Numbered from the stretch's first letter, positions 25,953-34,984 are shown. The stretch: 64,000 nt of DNA from Streptomyces sp. B21-083 (GCF_036898825.1 NZ_JARUND010000001.1:1054001-1118000); one strand, 5' to 3'. The notes: a model not told the origin generated them from the letters alone. Numbers and translations: made by a program.

Positions 25953-26501
25953 ATGACGGCCGGAACCACCATCACCCACGGGACGACGACCGCCGAGCAC
26001 GAGCTGGCCGCGCTGCAGCGCGAGCACGGCCGACCGCTCTTCGCCCTGCTGCTGCGCCTGTGCGACGGCGACCGGCAGCGCGCCGAGGACCTGGTGCAGG
26101 AGACACTCGTCCGCGCCTGGCAGCACCCCGAGGCGCTGCGCGCCGACGATTTCGAGTCCGTACGGCCCTGGCTGCTGACCGTCGGGCGACGGCTCGCCAT
26201 CGACGCGCGGCGGGCCCGGCAGGCGCGGCCCGCCGAGGTCGGGGACGCGATCCTGGAGAGCGCGCGGGTGTGCGCCGATCACGCGGAACGGTCGGCGGCG
26301 ACGCTGGATGTGCGGGAGGCTGTGAAGACTCTCACTCCCGAGCACCGTGAAGTCCTGGTGCTGGTGTATTTCCACGGGGCGAGTGTGGCGGAGGCCGCGA
26401 CGGCACTCGGAATCCCGCCCGGTACGGTGAAGTCCCGCGCGTATTACGCGCTGCGCGCCCTGCGCCGAGTCCTACCGGGTTATGCGGCCGACCTGCGGTG
26501 A
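25953..26501 (+). CDS. ECF-family RNA polymerase sigma factor
   Basis: 182-residue sigma factor. Region 2 covers LAALQREHGRPLFALLLRLCDGD..AEDLVQETLVRAWQHPE (DLVQETLVRAW motif, -10 recognition) and region 4 the C-terminal TLTPEHREVLVLVYFHG..SVAEAATALGIPPGTVKSRAYYALRALR helix-turn-helix. No region 3 or extra C-terminal domain. The ATG lacks a Shine-Dalgarno but is the only in-frame start after the predicted promoter start. The same-strand genes are an unknown protein and a zinc-finger anti-sigma factor, giving a sigma/unknown/anti-sigma locus. The stimulus is not apparent. Confidence 0.88.
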   Translation: MTAGTTITHGTTTAEHELAALQREHGRPLFALLLRLCDGDRQRAEDLVQETLVRAWQHPEALRADDFESVRPWLLTVGRRLAIDARRARQARPAEVGDAILESARVCADHAERSAATLDVREAVKTLTPEHREVLVLVYFHGASVAEAATALGIPPGTVKSRAYYALRALRRVLPGYAADLR

Positions 26502-26648
26502 AACCGACAGTCGGGTCAAGCCTCGGCAAAGTGCCTTGCTGAGGACCATGGTTGAGCAATCAGCTGTCTTCATCGGTGTCCGGACCGGGTGACGGTCCCG
26601 GAGCCCGGGGTCGGGCGACGCGCACGCACCGGAGGAAGGCAGGAAGGG

Positions 26649-27164
26649 ATGCTGCACAGAGGTCAAGAGAGCACGGACGGCACCGGCGGGGGCGAACTCA
26701 CCGTCCCCATGGCCTGGTTGTACGCCGAGTACATCGCCGACGAGCTGTTGCGGACGGGCGACCTGATGCCGCCCACGTCCTTCGAGTTCCGTGCCGGCAG
26801 AGACGCGCTGGCACTCACCATCTTCCTGTCCGACACCAGTGGTGAACTCTCGGGCATCCGGGTCATCACTCAGCTGGAGAAGTGGCTTTCGCTGACGGCG
26901 TACGACCAGCCCTGGCAGGACTGGGTCCGCACACGTATTTCCAGGTTGGCGGCCGACGCACTCGAATCGAGAGCACCGGCCCCGGACTTGGATCTTGCCG
27001 CCGCCGCCTGGCGCTGGCTGGAGGAGACCGAGCTGCTCGCCCCGGATCTGGACGCCGTCCCGGGTGGCGGGCCCGTGCCCGGTGAGGACGACGGACCGAA
27101 GGTGTGGACCCCCGCCTGGCGGCTGGGACTGCCCCTCGGGCATCTGGCGATCCATCTTTTCTAG
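26649..27164 (+). CDS. Unknown protein between the ECF sigma and anti-sigma genes
   Basis: 171-residue soluble protein I do not recognise. ATG 26649 follows AGGAAGGCAGGAAGG. It is acidic, with a predicted mixed fold: LTVPMAWLYAEYIADELLRTGD, a beta section (FEFRAGRDALALTIFLSD) and a helical C-terminal half with several Trp. No transmembrane segment, signal peptide or Cys/His metal motif. Its position between a sigma factor and its likely anti-sigma factor suggests a third regulator or a target of the sigma, but that is context only. Codon use looks native. Confidence 0.75.
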   Translation: MLHRGQESTDGTGGGELTVPMAWLYAEYIADELLRTGDLMPPTSFEFRAGRDALALTIFLSDTSGELSGIRVITQLEKWLSLTAYDQPWQDWVRTRISRLAADALESRAPAPDLDLAAAAWRWLEETELLAPDLDAVPGGGPVPGEDDGPKVWTPAWRLGLPLGHLAIHLF

Positions 27165-27303
27165 AATCCGACCAATCCGCGGTGCCCTCCGCTCCGAACA
27201 CCTTTGGTCTCGATTCGGTATGGGCCTTGAGTGATTCCGCTGTGCGGTGCGTACCGGTGGGAGCAACACCACCCCACCCGTACCATCGGCACGAGGATTC
27301 TGC

Positions 27304-27957
27304 ATGAGGTCCCTGGAACGGCATCGCGACGTCGGCGCATACGCGCTCGGCGTGCTCGACGAGGCGGACGCCTTCCGCTTCGAGGACCACCTCATGGAGT
27401 GCCCCCAGTGCGCGGCCCATGTGACCGAATTCGGCCCCGCCACACGGCAGTTGCTGCTGTACCGGCGAGCCACGCCGCGCTCCGTGCACCCCATGGCCCA
27501 ACCCGGTCCCACTCTGCTGGACCGACTGCTCGGCGAAGTGGCGAACCGGCAGCGCGCCGGCCGTCGGCGCTGGTTGTACGCGGTCGCCGCGGCGGTGGTC
27601 TTCGCCGTGGCCGGCCCCGGCATCGCGATCATGGCGAGCGGCGACGCGGACCGGACGCAGCAGGTCACCGCGACCGACGAGCGCTCGGGCGTCTGGGCAC
27701 AGGTCACCAGCGAGAACACGGTCTGGGGCAGCCAGATCGAACTGAAGGTCAAGGACGGCGCCGGCCCCCGCGCCTGCCACCTCGTCGCCATCGCGGACGA
27801 CGGCACGGAAGAGACGCTGACCAACTGGAACGTGCCCGAGCACGACGCCCGGGAGAGCACGATGATGGGCGCCTCGACCCTCCACCCCGACCAGATCGAC
27901 AAGTACGAGCTGCGCACCACCGACGGCCTGCACCTGGTGACCCTCGACGCCCCCTGA
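27304..27957 (+). CDS. Membrane anti-sigma factor with zinc-finger (ZAS) domain
   Basis: 217-residue protein. The N-terminal anti-sigma domain has the zinc motif HLMECPQC (H-x3-C-x2-C, residues about 37-44), preceded by HRDVGAYALGVLDEADAFRFEDH, the usual start of RskA/RsrA-like proteins. One transmembrane helix (WLYAVAAAVVFAVAGPGIAIMA, about 94-115) is followed by a roughly 100-residue extracytoplasmic domain (SGVWAQVTSENTVWGSQIELKVKDG, RACHLVAIADDG) of the kind found in anti-sigma-K proteins. It would hold the upstream ECF sigma at the membrane until a signal arrives from outside. Pairing with that sigma is inferred from order and strand. Confidence 0.88.
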   Translation: MRSLERHRDVGAYALGVLDEADAFRFEDHLMECPQCAAHVTEFGPATRQLLLYRRATPRSVHPMAQPGPTLLDRLLGEVANRQRAGRRRWLYAVAAAVVFAVAGPGIAIMASGDADRTQQVTATDERSGVWAQVTSENTVWGSQIELKVKDGAGPRACHLVAIADDGTEETLTNWNVPEHDARESTMMGASTLHPDQIDKYELRTTDGLHLVTLDAP

Positions 27958-27973
27958 GCAAGTGCGCGAGGCG

Positions 27974-28837
27974 CTACTTGAGCAGGCGGGACATCCGGCG
28001 GTCGGCCAGCGGTTTGCCACCCGTCTGGCAGGTGGGGCAGTACTGCAGCGAGGAGTCGCTGAAGGAGACCTCGCGGACGGTGTCCCCGCACACCGGGCAG
28101 GGCTCGCCGGTCCGGCCGTGCACCCTCAGGCCGCTCTTCTTCTCCGCCTTCAGGCGTCCGGCCGCGAGGCCCCGGGAACGCTCGACCGCGTCGGTGAGCG
28201 TCGTGCGCAGTGCCTCGTACAGCCGCCGGGTCTCCTCGGGCGTGAGTGAGGAGGCGACCTTGAACGGGGACATCCGCGCGGCGTGCAGGATCTCGTCGCT
28301 GTAGGCGTTCCCCACCCCAGCGATCAGGCTCTGGTCGCGCAGCGCCCCTTTCAGCCGGCGCCGCTCCCCCGCCAGCAGACCGGCGAGGCGGGCCTCGTCG
28401 AAGTCGTCGGCGAGCGGGTCAGGACCGAGGCGGGCCACGCCGGGCACCTCCTGCGGATCGTGTACGACGTACACCGCGAGCCGCTTCTGGGTGCCGGCCT
28501 CGGTGAGGTCGAAGCCCTCGCCCGTCTCCAGGGCGACACGCAGTGCGAGCGGGCCCTTCCCGGGTTTCGGCGGGCCGTCGGGGAGGCGGTCGCGCCAGTG
28601 CAGCCAGCCCGCGCGGGCCAGATGGGTCACGAAGTGCGGGCCGCCGTCCACTGTCAGGTCGAGGAACTTGCCGTGCCGGTGCACGGCGGTGACCTCACGG
28701 CCCTCGAAGGCGGTGACCGGTGGGTCGTACGTCTTCAGGACGCTGATCGCGACGGGCAGCACGCGGACCACCTCGTGGCCCACGAGCCGTTCGGTCAGGA
28801 AGTCCCTGAGCGCTTCGACCTCGGGTAGTTCCGGCAT
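27974..28837 (-). CDS. Fpg/Nei-family DNA glycosylase
   Basis: 287-residue base-excision repair enzyme. The start is fixed by the family N-terminus MPELPEVEALR, where Pro2 is the nucleophile after Met removal and Glu3 is catalytic. H2TH region: LIAGVGNAYSDEILHAARMSP. The C-terminal zinc finger is C4: CPVCGDTV and QYCPTCQTGG. It removes oxidised bases and nicks the abasic site. The segment after the finger (KPLADRRMSRLLK) is longer than in classic MutM, pointing to one of the actinobacterial Nei/Fpg paralogues. It lies downstream of the PP2C phosphatase gene on the same strand, 31 bases apart, and converges with the anti-sigma gene. Confidence 0.88.
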   Translation of the reverse strand: MPELPEVEALRDFLTERLVGHEVVRVLPVAISVLKTYDPPVTAFEGREVTAVHRHGKFLDLTVDGGPHFVTHLARAGWLHWRDRLPDGPPKPGKGPLALRVALETGEGFDLTEAGTQKRLAVYVVHDPQEVPGVARLGPDPLADDFDEARLAGLLAGERRRLKGALRDQSLIAGVGNAYSDEILHAARMSPFKVASSLTPEETRRLYEALRTTLTDAVERSRGLAAGRLKAEKKSGLRVHGRTGEPCPVCGDTVREVSFSDSSLQYCPTCQTGGKPLADRRMSRLLK

Positions 28838-28868
28838 ACGTCCAGAGTGCCACCGCGCGCCGCACCGC

Positions 28869-30956
28869 TCAGCTCGTGGGCGGCACCACGAACTCGCACC
28901 ACACGACCTTGCCGCCGCCCCGCGCCTCGACACCCCAGTCGTCGCCGAGGAGGTCGACCAGGAGCAGGCCGCGCCCGGAGACCCCGGCCTCCCCCGCCTC
29001 CCGGCGCCGGGGCAGCGCGCTGGAGGAGTCCTCGACCTCGACGCGCAGGCGACGCTCCGGGCCGCGCAGCACCCGCAGCGTGACGACCGCCGCGCCCTCG
29101 GTGTGCATCAGGGTGTTGGTGATCAGTTCATCCGCCACGAGTTCGACCTCGTCGGCCCGCTCATGGGCGCCCCAGGCCCGGACCGCCGCCCCGACCATGT
29201 GCCGGGCCTGGCTCAGCGCGTCGGGGTCGGCGGGTGCGACATGCTGCTGGAGCCGTCCGCCGGACTGTACGGCGGCCAGGCCCTGACGGCGCAGCAGAAG
29301 CAGGGCCACGTCGTCGTCCCCGCTTCGCTCGTCGGCCACCTCGATGAGGCAGTCGGCCATCTTCCAGACGCTGTCCGGGCCTGCCGCGATGAGTGCCATG
29401 AGGGTCCGCAGCCCGTCCTCCAGGTCTGCGCCGGGCTGCTCGATGAGTCCGTCGGTGCACAGCAGCAGGGTCTCGCCGGGGTCCAGTTCGAGGGTGGCCA
29501 CGGGGTAGGCGAGGCGGCCGAACTCGGCGGAGAGGCCGAGCGGCAGCCCGCCGTCGACCGGGACGCGGCGGCAGGTGCCGTCGGCGCGCCGCACCAGCGG
29601 GTCGAGGTGGCCGGCCCGGACCGCCTGGACCACCCCGGTGGACAGGTCGGCCTCCGCGTACAGACAGGTCGCGAAGCGGTCCGTGTCGAGTTCGTGCAGA
29701 AAGACCGAGGCGCGGGCCATCACCGTGGCGGGCGGGTGCCCCTCGGTCGCGTAGGCCTTCAGGACGATCCGCAGCTGGCCCATGACGGCCGCGGCATGCG
29801 TGTCGTGGCCCTGCACGTCCCCGATGACCGCGCCGACCCGGCCACCCGGCAGGGGGATCACGTCGTACCAGTCGCCGCCGATGTCCCGGCCCAGCTGGCC
29901 GCCGGAGGAGGCGGCGCGGTAACGGACGGCGATGTCGGCTCCGGGCACGGTGGGGATGGTGCGCGGCAGCATGGCCTGCTGGAGGCTCTGCGCGAGATCC
30001 TTCTCCTGCTCGTAGAGCATGGCCCGCTGGAGGCTCTGGGCGATGCTGGTGCCGAGCGCGACGAGCACGGCGCGGTCCTCCGCCGAGAAGCCGTACCGGT
30101 CGTTGTAGAGCAGGCCCATCGCTCCGATCGGCCGGGCCTGCGCGATGAGCGGCAGATAGGCCGCCGAGGTGATGTTCAGGTCGGTGAGGTGCGGCCACAG
30201 GATCGGGTACCCGGCCGCGAACTCCTCCGGCGACTCGATGAAACGTGGGCTGAGGGTCCGTACGACGTCGCCCATCGGGTAGGGCTCGTCGATCCGGGTG
30301 ATGCGGGTGCCGGGCACGGAGGCGCCCACCGGGCCCTCGGCGACCAGCCGGATACGGCCGGCCTCCACCAGGCCCATGACCAGACTGGCCGCCCCGAGGT
30401 GGGGGACGCCGTGGGAGTCGGTGAGGACGTCGATGACGTCCTCGACGGTGCGGGCGTGCGCGAGGGCCGCCGTGATGACCTGCACGACGTTGGTCTGGCG
30501 GCGCCTGACCTCGTCCCGGGCGGCCTGTTCGGTACGGGCCTCGCTGTCCCGCAGCTCCTGTGTGGCGTCGCGGACGAGGCCGATGATCCGGCGCGGGCGG
30601 CCCGTCTCGTCACGGCGGATGTAGCCCTGGGTGTGGGTCCAGCGCAGGGTGCCGTCGCGGCGGCGGACGCGGATGTAGGCGCCGTAGTTCTCGCTGCCGT
30701 CCTTCATGGCCTCGGCTATGACGGAATCGAGCCGCCGGCCCTCCATCGGGGGCACCCGCAAGGCCAGGCTCTCGGGGCGGCCGTCGTATTCCTCGGGGCG
30801 CAGATCGAAGATCTCGTACGCCAGGGCGTCCATGTGGAACAGGCCTGCGTCCAGGTCCCAGTCGAACGTCCCCATGCGATTGAGCGCCAGAACCGGGTCC
30901 GGGTGGGCGGGCCAGTCGTCCGGGAGTGACAGGGCGCTCGCTCCCCGATCAGCCAT
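28869..30956 (-). CDS. PAS-GAF-SpoIIE phosphatase with C-terminal anti-sigma-type ATPase domain
   Basis: 695-residue cytoplasmic regulator. Order: PAS (about 10-130, FDWDLDAGLFHMDALAYEIF), GAF (about 165-320), PP2C/SpoIIE serine phosphatase (about 345-560: IGGDWYDVIPLPGGRVG, IGDVQGHDTHAAAVM, LLLCTDGLIEQPG, GDDDVALLLL) and an RsbW-like HATPase domain (about 580-690: DEVELVADELITNTLMHTEG). Metal-binding Asp residues of PP2C are present. Such proteins both dephosphorylate anti-anti-sigma factors and can phosphorylate them, and are numerous in Streptomyces. MADRGASALS is chosen because the PAS domain follows directly. The partner anti-anti-sigma protein is not in the window. Confidence 0.87.
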   Translation of the reverse strand: MADRGASALSLPDDWPAHPDPVLALNRMGTFDWDLDAGLFHMDALAYEIFDLRPEEYDGRPESLALRVPPMEGRRLDSVIAEAMKDGSENYGAYIRVRRRDGTLRWTHTQGYIRRDETGRPRRIIGLVRDATQELRDSEARTEQAARDEVRRRQTNVVQVITAALAHARTVEDVIDVLTDSHGVPHLGAASLVMGLVEAGRIRLVAEGPVGASVPGTRITRIDEPYPMGDVVRTLSPRFIESPEEFAAGYPILWPHLTDLNITSAAYLPLIAQARPIGAMGLLYNDRYGFSAEDRAVLVALGTSIAQSLQRAMLYEQEKDLAQSLQQAMLPRTIPTVPGADIAVRYRAASSGGQLGRDIGGDWYDVIPLPGGRVGAVIGDVQGHDTHAAAVMGQLRIVLKAYATEGHPPATVMARASVFLHELDTDRFATCLYAEADLSTGVVQAVRAGHLDPLVRRADGTCRRVPVDGGLPLGLSAEFGRLAYPVATLELDPGETLLLCTDGLIEQPGADLEDGLRTLMALIAAGPDSVWKMADCLIEVADERSGDDDVALLLLRRQGLAAVQSGGRLQQHVAPADPDALSQARHMVGAAVRAWGAHERADEVELVADELITNTLMHTEGAAVVTLRVLRGPERRLRVEVEDSSSALPRRREAGEAGVSGRGLLLVDLLGDDWGVEARGGGKVVWCEFVVPPTS

Positions 30957-31020
30957 GCGCCCACCCTGCCAGTTTTTGGCTGATTCTTCGACTTGTCCGA
31001 CGTCTTTCGCTGGGCGACTC

Positions 31021-31284
31021 TCACTCGCCGACGCCCTCGCACAGGTCGTACGGAACATAGGAGCCGTACGCGGTGGGGGTCTCGTCGGGAATCAGGCCGC
31101 CGCCGTCGGGAAGGTCGGGGATCTCCGGGACGGTGTCGGGGCCGACGTCGTCACAGGAGTCCTGGGCCGTACCGACACCGAGGTCGTCCGGGGACACGAC
31201 GTCCGCTCCCGGCGGGTCGCTGTCCCAGCCGCCGACGAGCAGAGCCGCGGAGAGTGCACAGGCCGTGACAAGGGTTCGGTGCAT
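31021..31284 (-). CDS. Small exported acidic protein with a degenerate lipobox
   Basis: 87-residue protein of unknown function. An N-terminal signal (MHRTLVTACALSAALLVGGW) is followed by a short Asp/Pro-rich mature part with two Cys (SCDDVGP, YDLCEGVGE) that could form a disulfide. The place where a lipoprotein Cys would be expected (LLVGG-C-D) holds Trp (TGG instead of TGC or TGT), so it may have lost lipid anchoring. It lies 64 bases upstream of the phosphatase gene on the same strand and diverges from the lipase maturation factor gene. Confidence 0.6.
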   Translation of the reverse strand: MHRTLVTACALSAALLVGGWDSDPPGADVVSPDDLGVGTAQDSCDDVGPDTVPEIPDLPDGGGLIPDETPTAYGSYVPYDLCEGVGE

Positions 31285-31388
31285 CCCCCATTGTCTGCGT
31301 CGCCCACTCGGCCTACGCAAGCCGAGATGGTCACCCAGCGTCACAATGGAGGGAAAGAGAGAGAAAAGGGAGAAGGGAGGACCGGGGC

Positions 31389-32813
31389 ATGGAGTGGTTC
31401 ACCGCACCCGACTACTGGCTGAGCCGTCTGCTCCTCCAACGCGGCCTGGCCTGCGTCTACCTCGCTGCTTTCCTGGGCGCGGCCCTCCAGTTCCGGGCGC
31501 TCATCGGCGAGCGGGGCATGCTTCCGGTCCCCCGGCTGGTCGCCCACCTGCCTTTCGGACAGGCACCGAGCGTGTTCCAACTCCACTACTCCGACCGCTT
31601 CTTCGCCTGCTGGTCCTGGACGGGCTGCGCGGTGTCGGTGGCGCTGCTCGCGGGACTGGACGGGCAACTCCCCCTCTGGGGCGGGATGTTGCTGTGGTTG
31701 CTGCCATGGGCGATGTATCTGTCGATCGTCAACGTCGGTCAGACCTGGTACGGCTTCGGCTGGGAGTCGCTGCTCCTGGAGACCGGCTTCCTCGCCGTCT
31801 TCCTGGGCAACGACGAGGTCGCGCCGCCCATCGTCGTGCTGTTCCTGCTGCGCTGGATCCTGTTCCGCGTCGAGTTCGGCGCAGGCCTGATCAAGATGCG
31901 CGGCGACGCGTGCTGGCGGAAACTGACCTGCCTCGACTTCCACCATGAGACACAGCCCATGCCTGGCCCGCTGAGCTGGTACTTCCACCGTCTTCCGAGG
32001 CCGGTGCACCGGATCGAGACGGCCGCCAACCATGTCACCCAACTCGCCGTCCCCGTCCTGCTGTTCACCCCGCAGCCGGTGGCGACCGCCGCCGCGTCGC
32101 TGATGGCCGTCACCCAGTTGTGGCTGGTTCTGTCGGGCAACTTCGCCTGGCTGAACTGGATCACGATCGTGCTGGCCCTGTCGGCGGTGCGTCTCCCGGA
32201 CACGGCGCCTACGTCTGTCCCCGACACCCCGCTCTGGTACGAGATCGTGGTCCTGACCGTCGGGACGGCGCTGGTGGCCCTCAGCTACCGTCCGGTCCGC
32301 AACATGCTCTCGCGCCGCCAGGTCATGAACCGCTCCTTCGACCCGTGCCACCTGGTCAACAGCTACGGCGCCTTCGGCAGCGTCAGCCGCATCCGGTACG
32401 AGGTGATCGTCGAGGGCACGGCCGACGAGATACCGCGCGAGGACTCCGGCTGGCGGGAGTACGAGTTCAAGGGCAAGCCGGGCGAACCGGCGTGCCGGCC
32501 ACGCCAGTTCGCGCCCTACCATCTGCGGCTCGACTGGATGATGTGGTTCGCCGCGTTGTCGCCCGCGTACGCCGGTTCGTGGTTCGGCGCGCTGGTCGAG
32601 CGGCTACTGGAGAACGACCCCGACACGCTCCGGCTGTTGCGCCGCTCCCCGTTCCCGCCGGACGCGCCCCCGCGCCATGTCCGCGCCCGACTCTTCCGGT
32701 ACCGGTTCACGACCTGGCGGGAACGCCGGGCGACGGGTGCGTACTGGGAGCGGGTGTACGTACGGGAGTTCATGCCGCCGACGCGGCTGGCCGGGTCGGT
32801 TCAGAGGCCGTAG
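31389..32813 (+). CDS. Lipase maturation factor-family membrane protein
   Basis: 474-residue polytopic membrane protein. GGGAGGACCGGGGC precedes the ATG. The family core is clear: LQFRALIGERGMLPV, SLLLETGFLAVF, LLRWILFRVEFGAGLIKMRGD, LTCLDFHHETQPMPGPLSWYFH and, near the C-terminus, FKGKPGEPACRPRQFAPYHLRLDWMMWF. Six to eight hydrophobic helices. Vertebrate LMF1 helps fold lipases in the endoplasmic reticulum; bacterial members have no proven role. It overlaps the lactonase gene end by 13 bases (convergent). Confidence 0.87.
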   Translation: MEWFTAPDYWLSRLLLQRGLACVYLAAFLGAALQFRALIGERGMLPVPRLVAHLPFGQAPSVFQLHYSDRFFACWSWTGCAVSVALLAGLDGQLPLWGGMLLWLLPWAMYLSIVNVGQTWYGFGWESLLLETGFLAVFLGNDEVAPPIVVLFLLRWILFRVEFGAGLIKMRGDACWRKLTCLDFHHETQPMPGPLSWYFHRLPRPVHRIETAANHVTQLAVPVLLFTPQPVATAAASLMAVTQLWLVLSGNFAWLNWITIVLALSAVRLPDTAPTSVPDTPLWYEIVVLTVGTALVALSYRPVRNMLSRRQVMNRSFDPCHLVNSYGAFGSVSRIRYEVIVEGTADEIPREDSGWREYEFKGKPGEPACRPRQFAPYHLRLDWMMWFAALSPAYAGSWFGALVERLLENDPDTLRLLRRSPFPPDAPPRHVRARLFRYRFTTWRERRATGAYWERVYVREFMPPTRLAGSVQRP

Positions 32814-33637
32814 ACGCGGGTCGCGGTGCCCGCGAAGACCTGCTCGCGTTCGCCCGTGTCGAGGGAGGCGGTCAACTCCTCGGCCAGGGACACCACTTGG
32901 CCGTAGGACGCGGCGAGCGTGCACACCGGCCAGTCCGAGCCGAACATCAGCCGGCCGGGGCCGAAGGCGTCCAGGGCCGTGTCCGCGTACGGGCGCACGT
33001 CCTCGGTCGTCCAGGAGGCGTGGTCCGCCTCGGTGACCAGGCCGGATAGCTTTCCCACGGCGTTGGGCGGGGCGGCCAGGGAACGGAGGTCCGAGGCCCA
33101 GGGTTCCAGCGTGCCGGAGGCGATCGGCGGCTTTCCCAAGTGGTCCAGGACGAAGGTGAGTTGAGGCAATGACCTGACCGTCTCGACGCACGCGGGCAGC
33201 TGGTGCGGGTGGACGATCAGGTCGTACACCAGGCCCGCTTCGGCGACAGCGGCAAGACCTCGGCGCACGTCCCGGCGCAGCAGCCACTCGGGATCCGGCT
33301 CGCCCTGAACCTGGTGGCGGATGCCCTTCAGGTACTCGCCGCCGGGGAGTTCACGCAGCCTGGCCAGCTCGTCGGCGATGTCGGGACGCGTCAGGTCCGT
33401 CCAGCCGACGACGCCCGCGATCGGCTCGTGCTCCGCCGCGAGCGTCAGGAACTCCGGGGTCTCCTCGGGCACGGTGATCGTCTGGACGAGGATAGTACGG
33501 CCGACTCCGGCCGTGCGGGCGTCCCGCGCGAGGTCCTCCATGGTGAAGTCCCGACGCAGTGGACTGTCCTCGGCGATCCAGTCCTGGTCCCGGACCGACA
33601 GCTCCCACACATGGTGGTGCGCGTCGACGACCGTCAC
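32801..33637 (-). CDS. L-fuconolactone hydrolase (amidohydrolase family 2, COG3618)
   Basis: 278-residue cytoplasmic hydrolase. GTG 33637 overlaps the mutarotase stop by four bases. Metal-site motifs VDAHHHVW (start), ILVQTITVPEET, KGIRHQVQGEPDP, LTFVLDHLGKPPI and FGSDWPVCTLAASY match fuconolactonase-type amidohydrolases. It opens L-fucono-1,5-lactone to L-fuconate. It is the last gene of the fucose operon, and all neighbours supply adjacent steps. Rhamnonolactone is a conceivable alternative substrate, but fuconate dehydratase upstream favours fucose. Confidence 0.87.
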   Translation of the reverse strand: MTVVDAHHHVWELSVRDQDWIAEDSPLRRDFTMEDLARDARTAGVGRTILVQTITVPEETPEFLTLAAEHEPIAGVVGWTDLTRPDIADELARLRELPGGEYLKGIRHQVQGEPDPEWLLRRDVRRGLAAVAEAGLVYDLIVHPHQLPACVETVRSLPQLTFVLDHLGKPPIASGTLEPWASDLRSLAAPPNAVGKLSGLVTEADHASWTTEDVRPYADTALDAFGPGRLMFGSDWPVCTLAASYGQVVSLAEELTASLDTGEREQVFAGTATRVYGL

Positions 33638-33948
33638 GGCAGCTCCCAGACGACCGGCAGCCCCGACTCCGCGCCCTCGGTGGAGTAGTCGTGCACCACG
33701 TCGAGAAGTTCGGCCATCCGTGCCTGCCAGGCCACGTTGACCGGCAGTTTCTCCAACTCGGCGAGGAGGCGGCCGTAGTCCGCGCACTCCAGGACATGGA
33801 AGAGGTCGGTGCCGCTGCGCCAGATCGTCCAGGAGGTGGCCCCGGCGGCGCGGATCGCGTCGGTCAGCTCGACGGGCACCTCACGGTGGGCGGCGTCGTA
33901 CTCGGCGACGCGGTCGGCGCGGACCCTGGTGTGCAGGGCGACTCTCAT
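33634..33948 (-). CDS. L-rhamnose/L-fucose mutarotase (DUF718, RhaM-like)
   Basis: 104-residue single-domain enzyme of the RhaM fold: MRVALHTRVRADRVAEYDAAH, WTIWRSGTDLFHVLEC and the late MAELLDVVHDY. It interconverts sugar anomers so that the dehydrogenase gets its substrate. RhaM homologues in fucose clusters are used for L-fucose. It overlaps the aldo-keto reductase stop by four bases and the lactonase start by four, a tightly coupled middle position. Confidence 0.88.
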   Translation of the reverse strand: MRVALHTRVRADRVAEYDAAHREVPVELTDAIRAAGATSWTIWRSGTDLFHVLECADYGRLLAELEKLPVNVAWQARMAELLDVVHDYSTEGAESGLPVVWELP

Positions 33949-34982
33949 GACGGCTCCTGAGACGGCTCGTCGGCGGACAGCAGGCCGGTGTCCTTGAGCT
34001 CCTGCCAGAAGGCCTCGGGCACGGGCACCGCGAACTGCTCGGCGCAGTCACGGACTTCGGCGGCCGAACGAGTGCCGACGAGGACGCCGGCGACGGCCGG
34101 GTGAGCCGCGCAGAAAGCGAGCGCGGCGGCGCGCAGGGTGATGCCGTGCCGGTCGGCGACGGCGTTCATGCGCAGGGCGCGGTCCAGCAACTCACCTGAC
34201 GCGGTCGCGTAGTCGTAGGTGGCTCCGGGCCTGGGGTCCGCCAGCAGACCGGAGTTGAAGGCGCCGCCGATCACCACGGACGTGCCACGTTCGACCGCGG
34301 CCGGCAGGAGTTCGGTGAGCGCGCTCCGGTCGAGGAGCGTGTAGCGGCCGGCGCACAGCACCACGTCGACGTCCGTGTCCCGGACGAAGCGGGTGAGCAT
34401 CTCCGCCTGGTTCATCCCCGCGCCGATGGCGCGCACGACGCCTTCCGAGCGGAGTTTCTCCAGCGCCGGGTAGGCCTCGCGGAAGGCGGCCTCGGCATGG
34501 TCGTCGGGGTCGTGGAGGTAGACGACGTCGACGTGGTCGACGCCGAGCCGCTCCAGGCTCGCCTCCAGGGTGCGGCGAACGCCGTCGGCGCTGAAGTCCC
34601 AGACCCGGGTGTGGGTGGCGGGGACCGCGAAGCCGCCTGCGAGGTCGTCACCGGCCGGGGCCCCGGCCGGCTCCAGGCGCCGGCCCACCTTCGTGGAGAG
34701 GGTGTACGCCGAGCGCGGGTGCTCGCGCAGGGCCGCGCCGAGGCGGCGTTCGGAGAGGCCGATGCCGTAGTGCGGCGCGGTGTCGAAGTAGCGGATGCCG
34801 ACGTCCCAGGCGGCGGACACGGCGTCGTGCGCCTGTTCCTCGGTGACCTCGGTGAAGAGGTTGCCGATGGCGGCGGCGCCGAAGCCCAGGCCGGTGATCT
34901 CGACGCCGCTGCGGCCGAGCGCGTGCACCGGCATGGGCACGGGTGCGGACCCGGGGAGGCTCTCTGACGTGTTGTTCGGCAT
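33945..34982 (-). CDS. Aldo-keto reductase, probable L-fucose 1-dehydrogenase
   Basis: 345-residue AKR barrel. Catalytic Asp and Tyr are in YFDTAPHYGIG, Lys in TLSTKVGRR and His in VVYLHDPDDH. The AKR members of non-phosphorylative fucose pathways oxidise L-fucose (and D-arabinose or L-galactose) to the lactone using NAD(P). The ATG at 34982 lies two bases after the SDR stop; a GTG at 34988, overlapping that stop, is an equally possible start. Downstream overlap with the mutarotase gene (four bases). The role follows from cluster logic plus family. Confidence 0.85.
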   Translation of the reverse strand: MPNNTSESLPGSAPVPMPVHALGRSGVEITGLGFGAAAIGNLFTEVTEEQAHDAVSAAWDVGIRYFDTAPHYGIGLSERRLGAALREHPRSAYTLSTKVGRRLEPAGAPAGDDLAGGFAVPATHTRVWDFSADGVRRTLEASLERLGVDHVDVVYLHDPDDHAEAAFREAYPALEKLRSEGVVRAIGAGMNQAEMLTRFVRDTDVDVVLCAGRYTLLDRSALTELLPAAVERGTSVVIGGAFNSGLLADPRPGATYDYATASGELLDRALRMNAVADRHGITLRAAALAFCAAHPAVAGVLVGTRSAAEVRDCAEQFAVPVPEAFWQELKDTGLLSADEPSQEPS

Positions 34983-34984
34983 GT

